Of a DNA stretch of 64,000 nt, positions 9,306-17,936 are shown in pieces; the first letter of the stretch is position 1; each line of letters opens with the position of its first letter. The notes beneath the pieces were generated by a model that had not been told where the DNA came from, ran no database searches, and was given only the letters and a program-made list of their open reading frames with translations. The stretch comes from Methylomonas sp. (GTDB taxonomy: Bacteria; Pseudomonadota; Gammaproteobacteria; Methylococcales; Methylomonadaceae). The DNA lies in assembly GCA_026988155.1 (NCBI GenBank), contig JALSLW010000068.1, forward strand, positions 1 to 64,000, given 5' to 3'. The translations under genes and the position numbers were made by a program.

Positions 9306-10955
9306 CATTGTCGGTAAAACAACCGCCATAATTATCATGCCTGTTGCCACTGCCAGATACCTGGACAGCCTGAATTCATAAACCTCCCGATGCAGCAGAT
9401 ATTCTAACGCATAAACTAGGCAAAACAGTCTAAAACTCACATGCTCTATCCCTTTCAAGTCAATAAGCAAAATACTGGCAATAATAAATAATACAACAAG
9501 AATATCCTGCGTGGTTACTCTAAACTTATCTTTACGTGTAATTCGAATAGCAACAGACACCACAGCAATTAAAACAAACAGAAACAGATCTATAAACCAG
9601 TGGCTATACATCGTCATTTCGGGAAATTCCTGCCCCATTATGCTAGCAAAAATGGCGGCAATATAAATGCTAAAACGAACTAAAACATCTTGAATAAACC
9701 GAGGTAAAATAAAAAATATGCCAAACCCGCAGATCATTAGCAAATAAATGCCATTTGACATAGTCGTGATTCGATCAGTCAAACAATACAATTGCGTTAA
9801 CAGGAAAATTGCCAATGCATAGTTAATATAATGCCGGCAAAACTGAAAAAGCCTATCACTTCTCAGAAAACGGCTTCCTCGTCTATCTTCTCCTTCAGTT
9901 GCTTTATGTAAATGCCAATGCGTCTCCTTAGCCCAATAAAAAAATAGCAAAATAGTCACAGAAAATAAACAAAATGTGCCAATTACTACCACATCTGAAG
10001 AGTATCGAAATGCCAGAGCAAATGCCAAATATAGACTTTGCAGCAAATAAATAGATCCTACAGCCTCACCGTGAGAAAAACCAAGCCCCATCAGCCGGTG
10101 ATGAATATGCGTTTTATCCGGAGAAAATGGAGACTTCCCCAACCGGATTCTGCGTACCATAACAGTTAGCGTATCCAAAATTGGCAGACCCAGCAGCAAT
10201 AAAGGCAAAGCGGGGTTTAAAGCCCTATTGGCATACTGTGTTAAATAAATAGCAAGAAAAACGGCCATAAAGCCAATAAACTGGCTGCCTGTATCTCCCA
10301 TAAAAACGATGGCAGGATGCGTATTGAACCACAAAAAACCTACAATTCCTCCTGCAACCGCTAAAGCCATGATTGCTACGCTAACACCACTGCCATTGCT
10401 GTCAATAGCCAAAAATGCAATGGCAACAAAAGTCATCAGCATAATGCCAGCAGCCAACCCGTCTAAGCCATCTGATAAATTGACCGCATTGGTCACGCCA
10501 ATGACAAAAACCAACGTTAAAGGCAATGTAATAATTAATGGCCCAGCTTCAATCCCTGCAAATGGAACAACGGAAATAAAAACCCCCCCGGCCATTGCAA
10601 CTAATACAGCTAGGAACTGACCAAAAAACTTCCACTTATAGCTCAGTTCAAAGCGATCATCCATAATTCCAAAGGCAACGATTATCAAACTGCCAATAAG
10701 AATGCCTATCAGTTCTATTTGGAAGGTGAGAGAAAATAAAATGGCTATTATGGCTCCGATAGCCAATCCCAGCCCACCGCATCGCGGTATTGCAACAGCA
10801 TGAACTTTTCGTTCGCCAGGCTCATCCAGCATATTTAAAAAAACTGCATGGCGCATCAAAAAAGGTATGAGAGCAAGGCTGATGATGGCAGAGATAACAA
10901 ATGAAAAAAATAAAACCATTACTGTTATGTTTAGTTGGGATTGAGTTGTAGACAA
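9294..10955 (-). CDS. WecA/MraY-family polyprenyl-phosphate sugar-1-phosphate transferase
   Basis: This polytopic membrane enzyme transfers a sugar-1-phosphate (often HexNAc-1-P) from a UDP-sugar to polyprenyl phosphate, the first step of surface glycan assembly. Family motifs are seen at DEPGERKVHA, SDGLDGLAAG, FMGDTGSQFIG and the cytoplasmic His loop KTHIHHRLMGLGFSH. At 553 residues it is about 200 longer than WecA. The extra C-terminal part (about 350-553) is a second set of hydrophobic helices without a motif I recognise. In exosortase loci such enzymes start the exopolysaccharide made alongside sorted proteins. The last codons run into a family-A repeat. Confidence 0.9.
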   Translation of the reverse strand: MSTTQSQLNITVMVLFFSFVISAIISLALIPFLMRHAVFLNMLDEPGERKVHAVAIPRCGGLGLAIGAIIAILFSLTFQIELIGILIGSLIIVAFGIMDDRFELSYKWKFFGQFLAVLVAMAGGVFISVVPFAGIEAGPLIITLPLTLVFVIGVTNAVNLSDGLDGLAAGIMLMTFVAIAFLAIDSNGSGVSVAIMALAVAGGIVGFLWFNTHPAIVFMGDTGSQFIGFMAVFLAIYLTQYANRALNPALPLLLLGLPILDTLTVMVRRIRLGKSPFSPDKTHIHHRLMGLGFSHGEAVGSIYLLQSLYLAFALAFRYSSDVVVIGTFCLFSVTILLFFYWAKETHWHLHKATEGEDRRGSRFLRSDRLFQFCRHYINYALAIFLLTQLYCLTDRITTMSNGIYLLMICGFGIFFILPRFIQDVLVRFSIYIAAIFASIMGQEFPEMTMYSHWFIDLFLFVLIAVVSVAIRITRKDKFRVTTQDILVVLFIIASILLIDLKGIEHVSFRLFCLVYALEYLLHREVYEFRLSRYLAVATGMIIMAVVLPTMQLN

Positions 10956-11326
10956 AGTACTGCATTACTATAGAACTAGGGAATAGCCGATTTAAATCGC
11001 CCTAACTAATCCGATGGTCTGACAAAGCACCGTTAAATCATTTTGCTTTAGCTATTTAATTAGTAATAATTTAAAAAACTATGCATACAATTCTACAGAA
11101 AATAAAGAAGCAATGGTATTTTAAAAAAAACTGTCATTACTCAGAACATTTATGCATTCAATAATAGCTGCTTATTCCAGAAAGTGGCGAAAATACCTCC
11201 GTGAAGAGTTGAATGCATCATCCATGATACACCTACATCTTCCACAAGCTCCTGATATTCAATAATTACGGTTAATTTACCCAATGCCGAGCGTTAAAAA
11301 CAATACTTTAAACGGGCTATTCTTCA
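10956..11326. other. 371-bp intergenic region
   Basis: No gene is seen. A 16-17 bp motif, GAATAGCC-NN-TTTAAA, occurs at about 10981 and, inverted, at about 11307-11323, so it brackets nearly the whole gap. This could be the trace of an inserted element. The rest is AT-rich and probably carries the promoter of the minus-strand WecA-like gene. Confidence 0.4.
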
Positions 11327-12919
11327 CTAGCTAGGAACATATTTTTCCAGCTCAGGAAAAATTACATTTAAAAAATCAGCCATTTTTTTATCTGCTTCGG
11401 CCTCACTGCTGCCATCCGGCAAAGTTACAACCAATCGTACCAACGCACCATCGGTACGATGCTGTGTCAGCGCATCCCAAAACAGGTACCATTTAACCAA
11501 ATATTCATTAGTAATAACTCTGCCCCTCTGCTGAAACCAGTAATAAACCAGCTGTCTATTATTGCCTTTACTGATAACTGTTCGGTTCACTATAAGCGGT
11601 TCGCCCTTAGCTGTCTTAAGAGAACCAATTTGACGCTGTGCAAAATCACCTATTCGCCATCCATCTCCCGGCATGCAGGATTTGGGAGAATGAGCCGAAG
11701 CTCCTTTTCGCTGAGACGCATAATATGCCACATAAAAATTCACAGGGAGCCTGTCACCCTTCTGTGAATAATTGCCGATGATGTAATCATCAAATCTCAA
11801 TGTATCTATAAATTTTTGCTCCATCCCCACTTCAACACCTTTCCATGATTCTATTTTCAGAGGAAAAGATGCAAAACGCTGCCTATCGGGTACTACATCT
11901 TCTCTGCCTCCTAGCAGAATAGAAAGAGGCAGCATCACCAATAACAAAATGCAGGCAACAAGATAGGAATTTGAGAGTCCAAAAGCTGAGGAGTCAGTTC
12001 CTTTAGCTTCTTTAGGAACATCACCTGAACCCTCATTCGAAACATGGGCATCTACCACAAAGACATCAGAAAAAGTTTTCCCTGGCATAAAGACCTTAAC
12101 CATCAGCCACATCTCTGCAAACAGCACCGCTAAACAGCCCATAAATATAACCCAGCCCTCAAAGTCATGCAAAAAACCTTCTGCCTGCTCAATGCCGCCG
12201 TACTCAACCAAAACGCCAATAATTCCTATTCTTAAACTGTTCATAAGCACGGTAATAGGCAAAGTGGTTAAAAACACAACCACTCGCATCCAAAGCTTTG
12301 CTTTAAAAAAATAGGCGCATAAAAAACCAAAACTAGTTAATGGAAACAGGTAGCGCAAACCGCTGCAGGCTTCAACAACCTGCAATTTATACACACCTAA
12401 ATCAATCACATTGCCTTGCAAAAACACACTGATATCGAATAGCCGAATGACCATAACGCCTAATTTAGACGAAATTAACTGTAACTGAGAAGAAAGGTTA
12501 TTATATAGAAAGTTAGGCAGCGGAATCATAAAGAACAGATAGGCTAAAGGAAACCACAATATTCGGCTCCCCTTCCATCCAACTAAAGCCAGCGACAAAC
12601 CATATATAATCAGTAAAAAAGCATACTGGGTCACTATGTAAAGTGAGGCCAGCTCGCCCATTAACCCAACGAACAAGCCTGCCAGTATAAGGACAACACC
12701 AAACCAGCTGCCCTCCGTTAAATAATTGCTGACAGCAACCCTATTGTTCCAAATAAACCAAAAAGAAATAACTGGGATTAAGTAGCCGTGGCTATATTCT
12801 TCCGTTTCCCATTGGCTAGCCATAAAATGCAGTGCATCACTGAACATAAAGCCCAGCAGTAAAGCAACGACACATAAAGAGACATACAGTCCCAGGTTTT
12901 CTTTAATCGATGAATTCAT
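11327..12919 (-). CDS. xrtD: Exosortase D (XrtD), VPLPA-CTERM type, with EpsI domain
   Basis: This integral-membrane transpeptidase-like enzyme cleaves C-terminal VPxPA sorting signals. The N-terminal exosortase domain (about 1-270) has repeated hydrophobic helices and the three invariant residues: Cys about 185 in VVEACSGLRYLFP, Arg about 230 in NSLRIGIIGV and His about 250 in GFLHDFEGW. After a hydrophilic linker and another helix comes an EpsI-like periplasmic domain (about 340-530; VNFYVAYYASQRKG, HSPKSCMPGDGW). The fusion, the EYSHGYLIP start and the AEGFLHDFEGW segment are characteristic of XrtD. Four proteins here (484, 19561, 26980, 28067) carry VPIPA or VPVPA tails and fit as substrates. 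Confidence 0.92.
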   Translation of the reverse strand: MNSSIKENLGLYVSLCVVALLLGFMFSDALHFMASQWETEEYSHGYLIPVISFWFIWNNRVAVSNYLTEGSWFGVVLILAGLFVGLMGELASLYIVTQYAFLLIIYGLSLALVGWKGSRILWFPLAYLFFMIPLPNFLYNNLSSQLQLISSKLGVMVIRLFDISVFLQGNVIDLGVYKLQVVEACSGLRYLFPLTSFGFLCAYFFKAKLWMRVVVFLTTLPITVLMNSLRIGIIGVLVEYGGIEQAEGFLHDFEGWVIFMGCLAVLFAEMWLMVKVFMPGKTFSDVFVVDAHVSNEGSGDVPKEAKGTDSSAFGLSNSYLVACILLLVMLPLSILLGGREDVVPDRQRFASFPLKIESWKGVEVGMEQKFIDTLRFDDYIIGNYSQKGDRLPVNFYVAYYASQRKGASAHSPKSCMPGDGWRIGDFAQRQIGSLKTAKGEPLIVNRTVISKGNNRQLVYYWFQQRGRVITNEYLVKWYLFWDALTQHRTDGALVRLVVTLPDGSSEAEADKKMADFLNVIFPELEKYVPS

Positions 12920-12990
12920 ATAAATTTTTACTCTAATCCATTAGGTGAATAACTACAAACACCTAAAGTTCTACAAAATTATTTACAGCA

Positions 12991-13034
12991 TAAATACCCA
13001 AATAAAATTAATTCTTCCTTTTACTTGGGTACTA
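12991..13034. repeat. Family-D palindrome, degenerate copy
   Basis: AAATACCCAAATAAAATTAA on the left pairs imperfectly with TTACTTGGGTACT on the right. It belongs with 6606-6643 and the ends of 36526-36685. Confidence 0.65.
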
Positions 13035-13081
13035 AAGTGAGCTAGAAATAAATCATTAAATCCGCGCTCCCTATCTTCGTT

Positions 13082-13126
13082 TGCTAGACTGCAATTAACT
13101 CAATAAGCCAAACCCATAGTCTAGCA
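13082..13126. terminator. Inverted repeat between exosortase and barrel genes
   Basis: TGCTAGACT at 13082-13090 pairs with AGTCTAGCA at 13118-13126. It sits just 3' of the minus-strand gene at 13160-15811. It lacks an adjacent long U tract, so a terminator role is only likely. Confidence 0.4.
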
Positions 13127-13159
13127 TACTGAAAAATTGTGTCATTTTAATGAAAAAAA

Positions 13160-15811
13160 TCAAAAAGCATAGCCCCAATTAACAGACAAGGCACCATCCC
13201 TTTCCAGCTGATAGCCATTAACATCATCTTCCATCGGCTGTATCCATTCAATACTCAGACTGTTCCCTGCCAAATCTCCTGTTGGTATCATTGCATTTAT
13301 GCCGAACCCAAGATCAAAATATTCGCCGCCATAACTTGCGGGCGCATCCATCGGCCCTATAGGGCGGTGGTCTTCATTGTATTCGCCACGTAACGATCCC
13401 TGCGTGGTATAGACACCCCGTACAGAAAACGCCAGCCAATCCTTTAATTTATAGCTGCCCCAAACAGTCGACTGCAGCATATCTCCCAGCGCATATCCCA
13501 CCTCATTTCGACTCTCCAGGCGTTTAATGCCCCTAGCCTGAGCGCCCCACGACCAGTTATCTGCCTGGCCAGTATAGGTCAGACTCGGCGTAAAGTCCCA
13601 AGTTCCGCTGCCCACCTGCATGCCATAATGAATCAGACCAAGATCAACTTGGTGAGTTCTTCTTAATTCAATATCCACATCGCCTGTCGGTGCGCTAAAC
13701 CCCAACCCCAAATGCAAATGATGAATACCATTATCATACAGCTTAAACAGAGCAGATATATTTGTATCACCTAGGCCGCCCGTCATATGTTCATGGTTAG
13801 CATGTACAACCTCGGCAAAATTATTGCTAAGCGCACCGCTGGCACCCCCTGGTGACGGCGCGCCATCCAGACTGCGCATGCCCATGCTCATATCGACAAA
13901 AGTAGGCATCAGCATCAGGTTAAGCCAATCGGTTGGCGCATACATAATATTAAACATATGCATATGCATAATCATTTCATCAGGTGCCACATAGCACTGA
14001 CTGCCACCGCAACTGTCAGCGGAAGCAAGAATTGCACTGTCGCCTAACTTTTCATTGCCATGCAGCATATCGCCAGCCTGCCGGCTATACATATAGCGAT
14101 ACCCGACCATCACATCACCGGCATTAGCCAGCATATGTGCAGACATTACACCAGCAGGTGCAGGCACACCATGCTTCATATGATGCCGTGCATGGTCGCT
14201 GTAGTCAACGCCTCGGCCCAAGCTAGCCAAGTCAACTTTAAGCGCCGCATTGGCCGAATAGGAACTAAAGTCTGCATAGCCCCCTTCGCCTCCGCCGCCC
14301 AGCTTTAAACCGCCTTCATGAGTATAATATTCAAAGCCCATTTCCAGACTGAGTCCTTTGGCAAACTGCTTGCTAAGCACCACACCGCCGCTTAAAGCGC
14401 CATATCCTGACAGCCTATGATCACTGGAAAAATTCTTTTCAGGGATATTGCTGTAGTCTTGCTCAAGATCATTTGTCACAGCATGTTTAGAAATTAAAAA
14501 AGGCGAGTAAAAATCCGCCTCACTCTGCGAGTAATAGCGTATAGTCGGTGTCAGCGTCCAGCCATGCCCTAAAGGCTGGATCCAGTCCATCTCCATGGTA
14601 TGGGCATTAATCCCCCAGTCATCATGAAAAAAACGGTAGCTGAAATTTACAGCAGCATCCAGCGGCTCAATATGCTGTACCAGCCTAAGATCATAAGTCC
14701 ACTGGTTGCGCTCATCAGGGCGCTGCTCAATATAGGATGCTGTATCGCCCACCAATACTCCGGGCGTTGCCTGAACCTGGTCAGGATCGACATAAAACAC
14801 ATAAACCGTTTTATAAGGGTTTTCCATAAAGCCAGAACTATTGGTATAGCCGATACTGGCCTCCAGTAAAGTGCTCCTGCTTAATACCTGAGTAAGCCCC
14901 AGACTGGCAGACCAGTCCTCCCGATCGCCAAACAGCGTATCATGCTTATCAATGGCTACTTTAGGTATTGTCGTTACAATTTGGTCTTTATAGCCATAGG
15001 TTCTCAAATAAGGAAAAGAATCATGATCCAATAAAGCAGAGACTGTACTATTGGTATAGCTTTGACTAAAATTAACAGTGGTCAGCTTATTATTAAAATC
15101 CAGACTGCCTCCCCAATTGACAAAACGGGACTCATAATCATTTTCTATGGAAATTCCGCCCCCCACATTAACCGATGCCTCATCCCACTGGTAACTTAAA
15201 TTAAAATCACCCTGTTTGCGAGTCTCCGGCGAAGCAATGGCCAAGGTATGTACCAATTGATTGTCCTTAGAATAAATATTATTCGTTTCAAACAAGTCAT
15301 TTACATAAAGACCTTCCCAGCGCAATGGATTAAATTGAGTATCAAAAGCAGTACCATCGGAAGCCAAAGTATTTATATAAGGCGATGCACCGGTTACAGC
15401 CCCATCCTCACCATTATATGCACTATTGCCACCAAAGCCGGCAGGTGCAGTAGAAATTGGAGTAGCACCCGACCAGGTATCTTCCGTGTAATTGGCAGTA
15501 AATTTCCAACGGTCAAAAAAGCCTATTTTTGCCTGAGCATGAATGCTATCAACCGTTAAGGGCTTAAAAGTATCTGGCAGTTTTTTTGTCTTATTATTTA
15601 TTAAAAATGTTCCAGGCTCAAAATTGCTGCTGGTAGTTGATACCGGTCCATAGACATCCCGTTTGCCTTCCTCGTAATGCCCGTACTGAATCGTTACCTC
15701 TGCATCAGCCGCATGGCTGCTAGAGATAATGCCTGGCAATACCATAGCGGCCGTACTTAATGCCTGCAGAGCAGAACTCATACGCGCAGGTTTTTTATTC
15801 TTTGTTTTCAT
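13160..15811 (-). CDS. DUF3570 barrel fused to Met/His-rich outer-membrane domain
   Basis: This protein of 883 residues starts at the ATG at 15811, one base after the DUF4266 stop. A GTG at 15832 is an alternative. A signal peptide is followed by a DUF3570-like beta-barrel (about 30-540; SIHAQAKIGFFDRWKFTANY, then SGATPI). The second part (about 550-883) matches a family of Met/His-rich outer-membrane 'transporter' proteins: GDVMVGYRYMYSRQ, MIMHMHMFNIMYAPTDW and MSMGM, with the linker DHARHHMKHG. It ends in a terminal F as outer-membrane barrels do. The Met/His clusters suggest copper or another soft metal. DUF3570, DUF4266, ApbE and TlpA proteins are often co-encoded. The role is unproven. 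Confidence 0.8.
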   Translation of the reverse strand: MKTKNKKPARMSSALQALSTAAMVLPGIISSSHAADAEVTIQYGHYEEGKRDVYGPVSTTSSNFEPGTFLINNKTKKLPDTFKPLTVDSIHAQAKIGFFDRWKFTANYTEDTWSGATPISTAPAGFGGNSAYNGEDGAVTGASPYINTLASDGTAFDTQFNPLRWEGLYVNDLFETNNIYSKDNQLVHTLAIASPETRKQGDFNLSYQWDEASVNVGGGISIENDYESRFVNWGGSLDFNNKLTTVNFSQSYTNSTVSALLDHDSFPYLRTYGYKDQIVTTIPKVAIDKHDTLFGDREDWSASLGLTQVLSRSTLLEASIGYTNSSGFMENPYKTVYVFYVDPDQVQATPGVLVGDTASYIEQRPDERNQWTYDLRLVQHIEPLDAAVNFSYRFFHDDWGINAHTMEMDWIQPLGHGWTLTPTIRYYSQSEADFYSPFLISKHAVTNDLEQDYSNIPEKNFSSDHRLSGYGALSGGVVLSKQFAKGLSLEMGFEYYTHEGGLKLGGGGEGGYADFSSYSANAALKVDLASLGRGVDYSDHARHHMKHGVPAPAGVMSAHMLANAGDVMVGYRYMYSRQAGDMLHGNEKLGDSAILASADSCGGSQCYVAPDEMIMHMHMFNIMYAPTDWLNLMLMPTFVDMSMGMRSLDGAPSPGGASGALSNNFAEVVHANHEHMTGGLGDTNISALFKLYDNGIHHLHLGLGFSAPTGDVDIELRRTHQVDLGLIHYGMQVGSGTWDFTPSLTYTGQADNWSWGAQARGIKRLESRNEVGYALGDMLQSTVWGSYKLKDWLAFSVRGVYTTQGSLRGEYNEDHRPIGPMDAPASYGGEYFDLGFGINAMIPTGDLAGNSLSIEWIQPMEDDVNGYQLERDGALSVNWGYAF

Positions 15812-15812
15812 C

Positions 15813-16028
15813 TTAATAACAGCCACAGCCACCTCCCGCGCCTACACTGCTGCCGGTCGCACCTTCTCTGCTGCCATAGGCATGGCTTCGAAAATTTGTT
15901 TGGACCGGATGTGAATCCAATGCCATTTGGGGTTTAGCTAAGTTCCCACGCTCCCACGGAGCTACAGAACAGCCTGTTAACATTAAGTTTAGTAACACTA
16001 TTACCAGTAAAAAGGGTCTTATTTTCAT
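15813..16028 (-). CDS. DUF4266 small lipoprotein
   Basis: The 71-residue product has a lipoprotein signal (LMLTGC, Cys 20) and the DUF4266 hallmark PWERGNLAKPQMALD. It ends GAGGGCGCY, the Gly/Cys tail typical of the family. The stop is one base from the start of the DUF3570 gene, so translation is probably coupled. The family is of unknown function and travels with DUF3570 barrels, thioredoxin-like proteins and ApbE. The C-terminal Cys pair could bind metal or be a thioredoxin target. This is inference. Confidence 0.9.
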   Translation of the reverse strand: MKIRPFLLVIVLLNLMLTGCSVAPWERGNLAKPQMALDSHPVQTNFRSHAYGSREGATGSSVGAGGGCGCY

Positions 16029-16132
16029 TACCTATCTGCCGTTTAATCCAGAAAAAATCGGTCGATCACAGATTTTTCTGTATTTATAAAAAATTTCCCG
16101 TTCCCATGCTCTTCGTGGAAACGGTAAATAGC

Positions 16133-16279
16133 TGTAACTACTCAGCATATTGTTATTGGGATAATTGGTTTTATTATCATTTCGACCCGCAGGAGAAATC
16201 TTGAGCACTGTATGGTGCAAATCCCAAAGCAAGATTCCTCGCTCCCCTCGGAATGACAAACCATGGTGAGTAACTACAA
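16133..16279. mobile_element. Family-E MITE-like element, copy 1
   Basis: The ends are TGTAACTACTCAGCAT and ATGGTGAGTAACTACA, an imperfect terminal inverted repeat. Inside are ATTTCGACC-GCAGGAGAAATC and CGGAATGACAA. Related copies are at 17632-17751 and 35770-35912. A 97-codon minus-strand frame across this stretch is repeat sequence, not a gene. Confidence 0.75.
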
Positions 16280-16343
16280 ATAATTTATCCTCAACACAAG
16301 CACCCAGCAAAAAAAAGAGGTACACATAGCCAATATTCGTTAT

Positions 16344-16452
16344 GTATAAGCAGCATAAAACATTCGGAGCAGGGACTTTAGTCCCTTAAAATACGGGGCT
16401 AAAGCCCCATCTCCAAGGTGAATATCTCCATAACCTTAGCTTAATAACATTT
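16344..16452. mobile_element. Family-C MITE-like element, copy 2
   Basis: It repeats GCATAAAACATTCGGAG, GGGACTTTAGTCCC and GGGGCTAAAGCCCC in the order seen at 6466-6592. Terminal repeats are degenerate. Together with the family-E copy it accounts for most of the 476-bp gap between 16029 and 16505. Confidence 0.75.
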
Positions 16453-16505
16453 CCCAGCTACCCTGAAAGCTAACCCTCACGGTCTCTATTCCTTATAGCT
16501 CTATG

Positions 16506-17045
16506 CTAATTTTCTGCAAGCAGCTTTTCAGTCATTTCCTTTAACTCTGCCACTTCTCCTTCACGAAAACCTAAATGCACATATCGAACCACACCTTTCT
16601 TATCTATTAAATAGGTAGAAGGCATAGCCTGAATATTAAAATCTTTAGCGCACTGCTTGTCAGCATCAAACGCCACAGTAAAATTTGCCGGTATTTTATC
16701 CAGAAATTGCCGAGCGTCTTTTATGTTTTCATCCAGATTAACCGCAATAATCTTTAATCCCGCTGATTTTAAGCTGCCGTCCATCTTATTCATAAAGGGA
16801 AATGATTTAGCGCAAGGAGCGCACCAAGACGCCCAAAAATCCATATACAGCACCTGCTCCTTAAATTGAGATAAATTAATCGCAGCCTGGGAGTCATCCA
16901 TTTTCTGTATTAAACATAAGGGGGCTTTATCTCCCACCTCTAATGCCAGTGCATTTTTTACTGTAAATTCAGAGAACACTATAAGCAGCACAAATAAAAT
17001 ACAAAACTTTAATGGCCTATCAGTAAAACGATATATTTTTTCCAT
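16506..17045 (-). CDS. TlpA/ResA-like thioredoxin
   Basis: This periplasmic thiol-disulfide oxidoreductase has about 179 residues. The ATG at 17045 (MEKIYRF) is chosen because it opens a single hydrophobic signal or anchor segment. A TTG at 17093 would add 16 atypical residues. The redoxin fold runs from about 40 to 175, with active site MDFWASWCAPCAKSFPF and cis-Pro segment AMPSTYLID. It is of the TlpA/ResA type that delivers electrons to extracytoplasmic partners. It sits upstream of DUF4266/DUF3570, which often accompany such thioredoxins and ApbE. Two repeat elements separate it from DUF4266, so co-transcription is uncertain. Confidence 0.88.
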   Translation of the reverse strand: MEKIYRFTDRPLKFCILFVLLIVFSEFTVKNALALEVGDKAPLCLIQKMDDSQAAINLSQFKEQVLYMDFWASWCAPCAKSFPFMNKMDGSLKSAGLKIIAVNLDENIKDARQFLDKIPANFTVAFDADKQCAKDFNIQAMPSTYLIDKKGVVRYVHLGFREGEVAELKEMTEKLLAEN

Positions 17046-17111
17046 TGGCAAAGGTGATGATGTAGAACGCGGATTAATTGAAGGAGAAAGCAAGACAATT
17101 ATTGCTAAGGC

Positions 17112-17142
17112 AAAAAAAACACGCCTATTTTAAATAGGCGTG
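17112..17142 (-). terminator. Rho-independent terminator
   Basis: On the minus strand CACGCCTATTT pairs with AAATAGGCGTG and is followed by eight T residues. It lies just 3' of the secreted-protein gene at 17162-17596. Confidence 0.85.
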
Positions 17143-17161
17143 CAACCTTAAGTGATTAAAA

Positions 17162-17596
17162 CTATTGATCTTGAACTGGCGTTGAAGGTACAGTAGTTGG
17201 AGTATGGCTGCCACTTGCATTTTCACAGTGATAGGTTATTGAATAAAGTTTAAACCCTGGCTTATTATGGCCAACCATCATGCTATAAGTCCCACTGCCA
17301 GCACTTAAGGAGACTAGCGGACTGTAGTCACTATCCTCTCCAACCAAATCGGTAGAAGTAACCGCCTTGCCATCTTTATAAAGTATAAGCACAACTTTAT
17401 TAGTGTCCAGATCATGATCTTTTACTTGAGCTACCAGCCGTTGACTATTTTGGCAGCCAACCTCCCAGACATCAGTGGCACCTACACCATTTGCAGGCAT
17501 CAATGTTTTGAAGCGTAAATCATGAGCTGATACTGATGTAGCAAGCCCGACTGAGAATAAAGAGATAGCTAAAGCTATTGCTGTTTTGATTTTCAT
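17162..17596 (-). CDS. Small secreted protein, paralog of 17937-18400
   Basis: The 144-residue product has a clear signal peptide ending SVSA. The mature part opens HDLRFKTLMPANG and contains ATDVWEV, VKDHDLDTNKVVL, DLVGEDSDYSPLVS and YSITYHCENA, ending PSTPVQDQ. The two Cys (in VGCQNS and YHCEN) could form a disulfide. The fold looks like a small beta-sandwich. I do not recognise a family. It is tandem with a near relative of the same length and tail, and it has its own terminator. Location between TlpA and an STN/HEAT protein suggests a periplasmic or surface role. Confidence 0.75.
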   Translation of the reverse strand: MKIKTAIALAISLFSVGLATSVSAHDLRFKTLMPANGVGATDVWEVGCQNSQRLVAQVKDHDLDTNKVVLILYKDGKAVTSTDLVGEDSDYSPLVSLSAGSGTYSMMVGHNKPGFKLYSITYHCENASGSHTPTTVPSTPVQDQ

Positions 17597-17631
17597 TGTA
17601 TTTCTATATTAATTAAAAGTTTAAAAATAAA

Positions 17632-17751
17632 GTAGCTACTCAGCCTGCTTTATAAAAGCAATTGATTTTCTGACATTTCAACCAGCGGGAGAAATCTTAT
17701 GCGATTAAGAGAGCCCTGCTGTCGGAATGACAAACACGCTGAGTAACTGCA
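17632..17751. mobile_element. Family-E MITE-like element, copy 2
   Basis: It begins GTAGCTACTCAGCC, has ATTTCAACCAGCGGGAGAAATC and GTCGGAATGACAAA inside, and ends GCTGAGTAACTGC. It lies between the two paralogous genes. Confidence 0.7.
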
Positions 17752-17894
17752 AAATAAATTCCTTTTATGCTGAAGACTCCTTTCTTCAATATCCTTTAGT
17801 TATTGCCCTTTTATCTCCTTAAATAGCAGAACCTTATCCAAATATCAGCGACTATTAAATTATTACTCTAAACAGTCGTCAATTACTTAGCAAA

Positions 17895-17921
17895 TACGCA
17901 TCTATAAAAATAGATGTGTGA
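17895..17921 (-). terminator. Possible terminator hairpin
   Basis: GCATCTAT and ATAGATGTG form an 8-bp stem around AAAA, 16 bases 3' of the paralog gene. The following U tract is weak (TATTTG on the minus strand). Confidence 0.5.
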
Positions 17922-17936
17922 TTTTACTGCTTTTAA

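Noticed and set aside
15813-16028. DUF4266 lipoprotein as the FMN acceptor of ApbE
   Set aside because: The SREGATGSS segment is suggestive, but no clear D-x-x-[ST]-G-A-[ST] target motif is present.
16032-16325. 97-codon minus-strand frame
   Set aside because: It is translation of a family-E element and a GTTCCCATGCTC-type dispersed motif.
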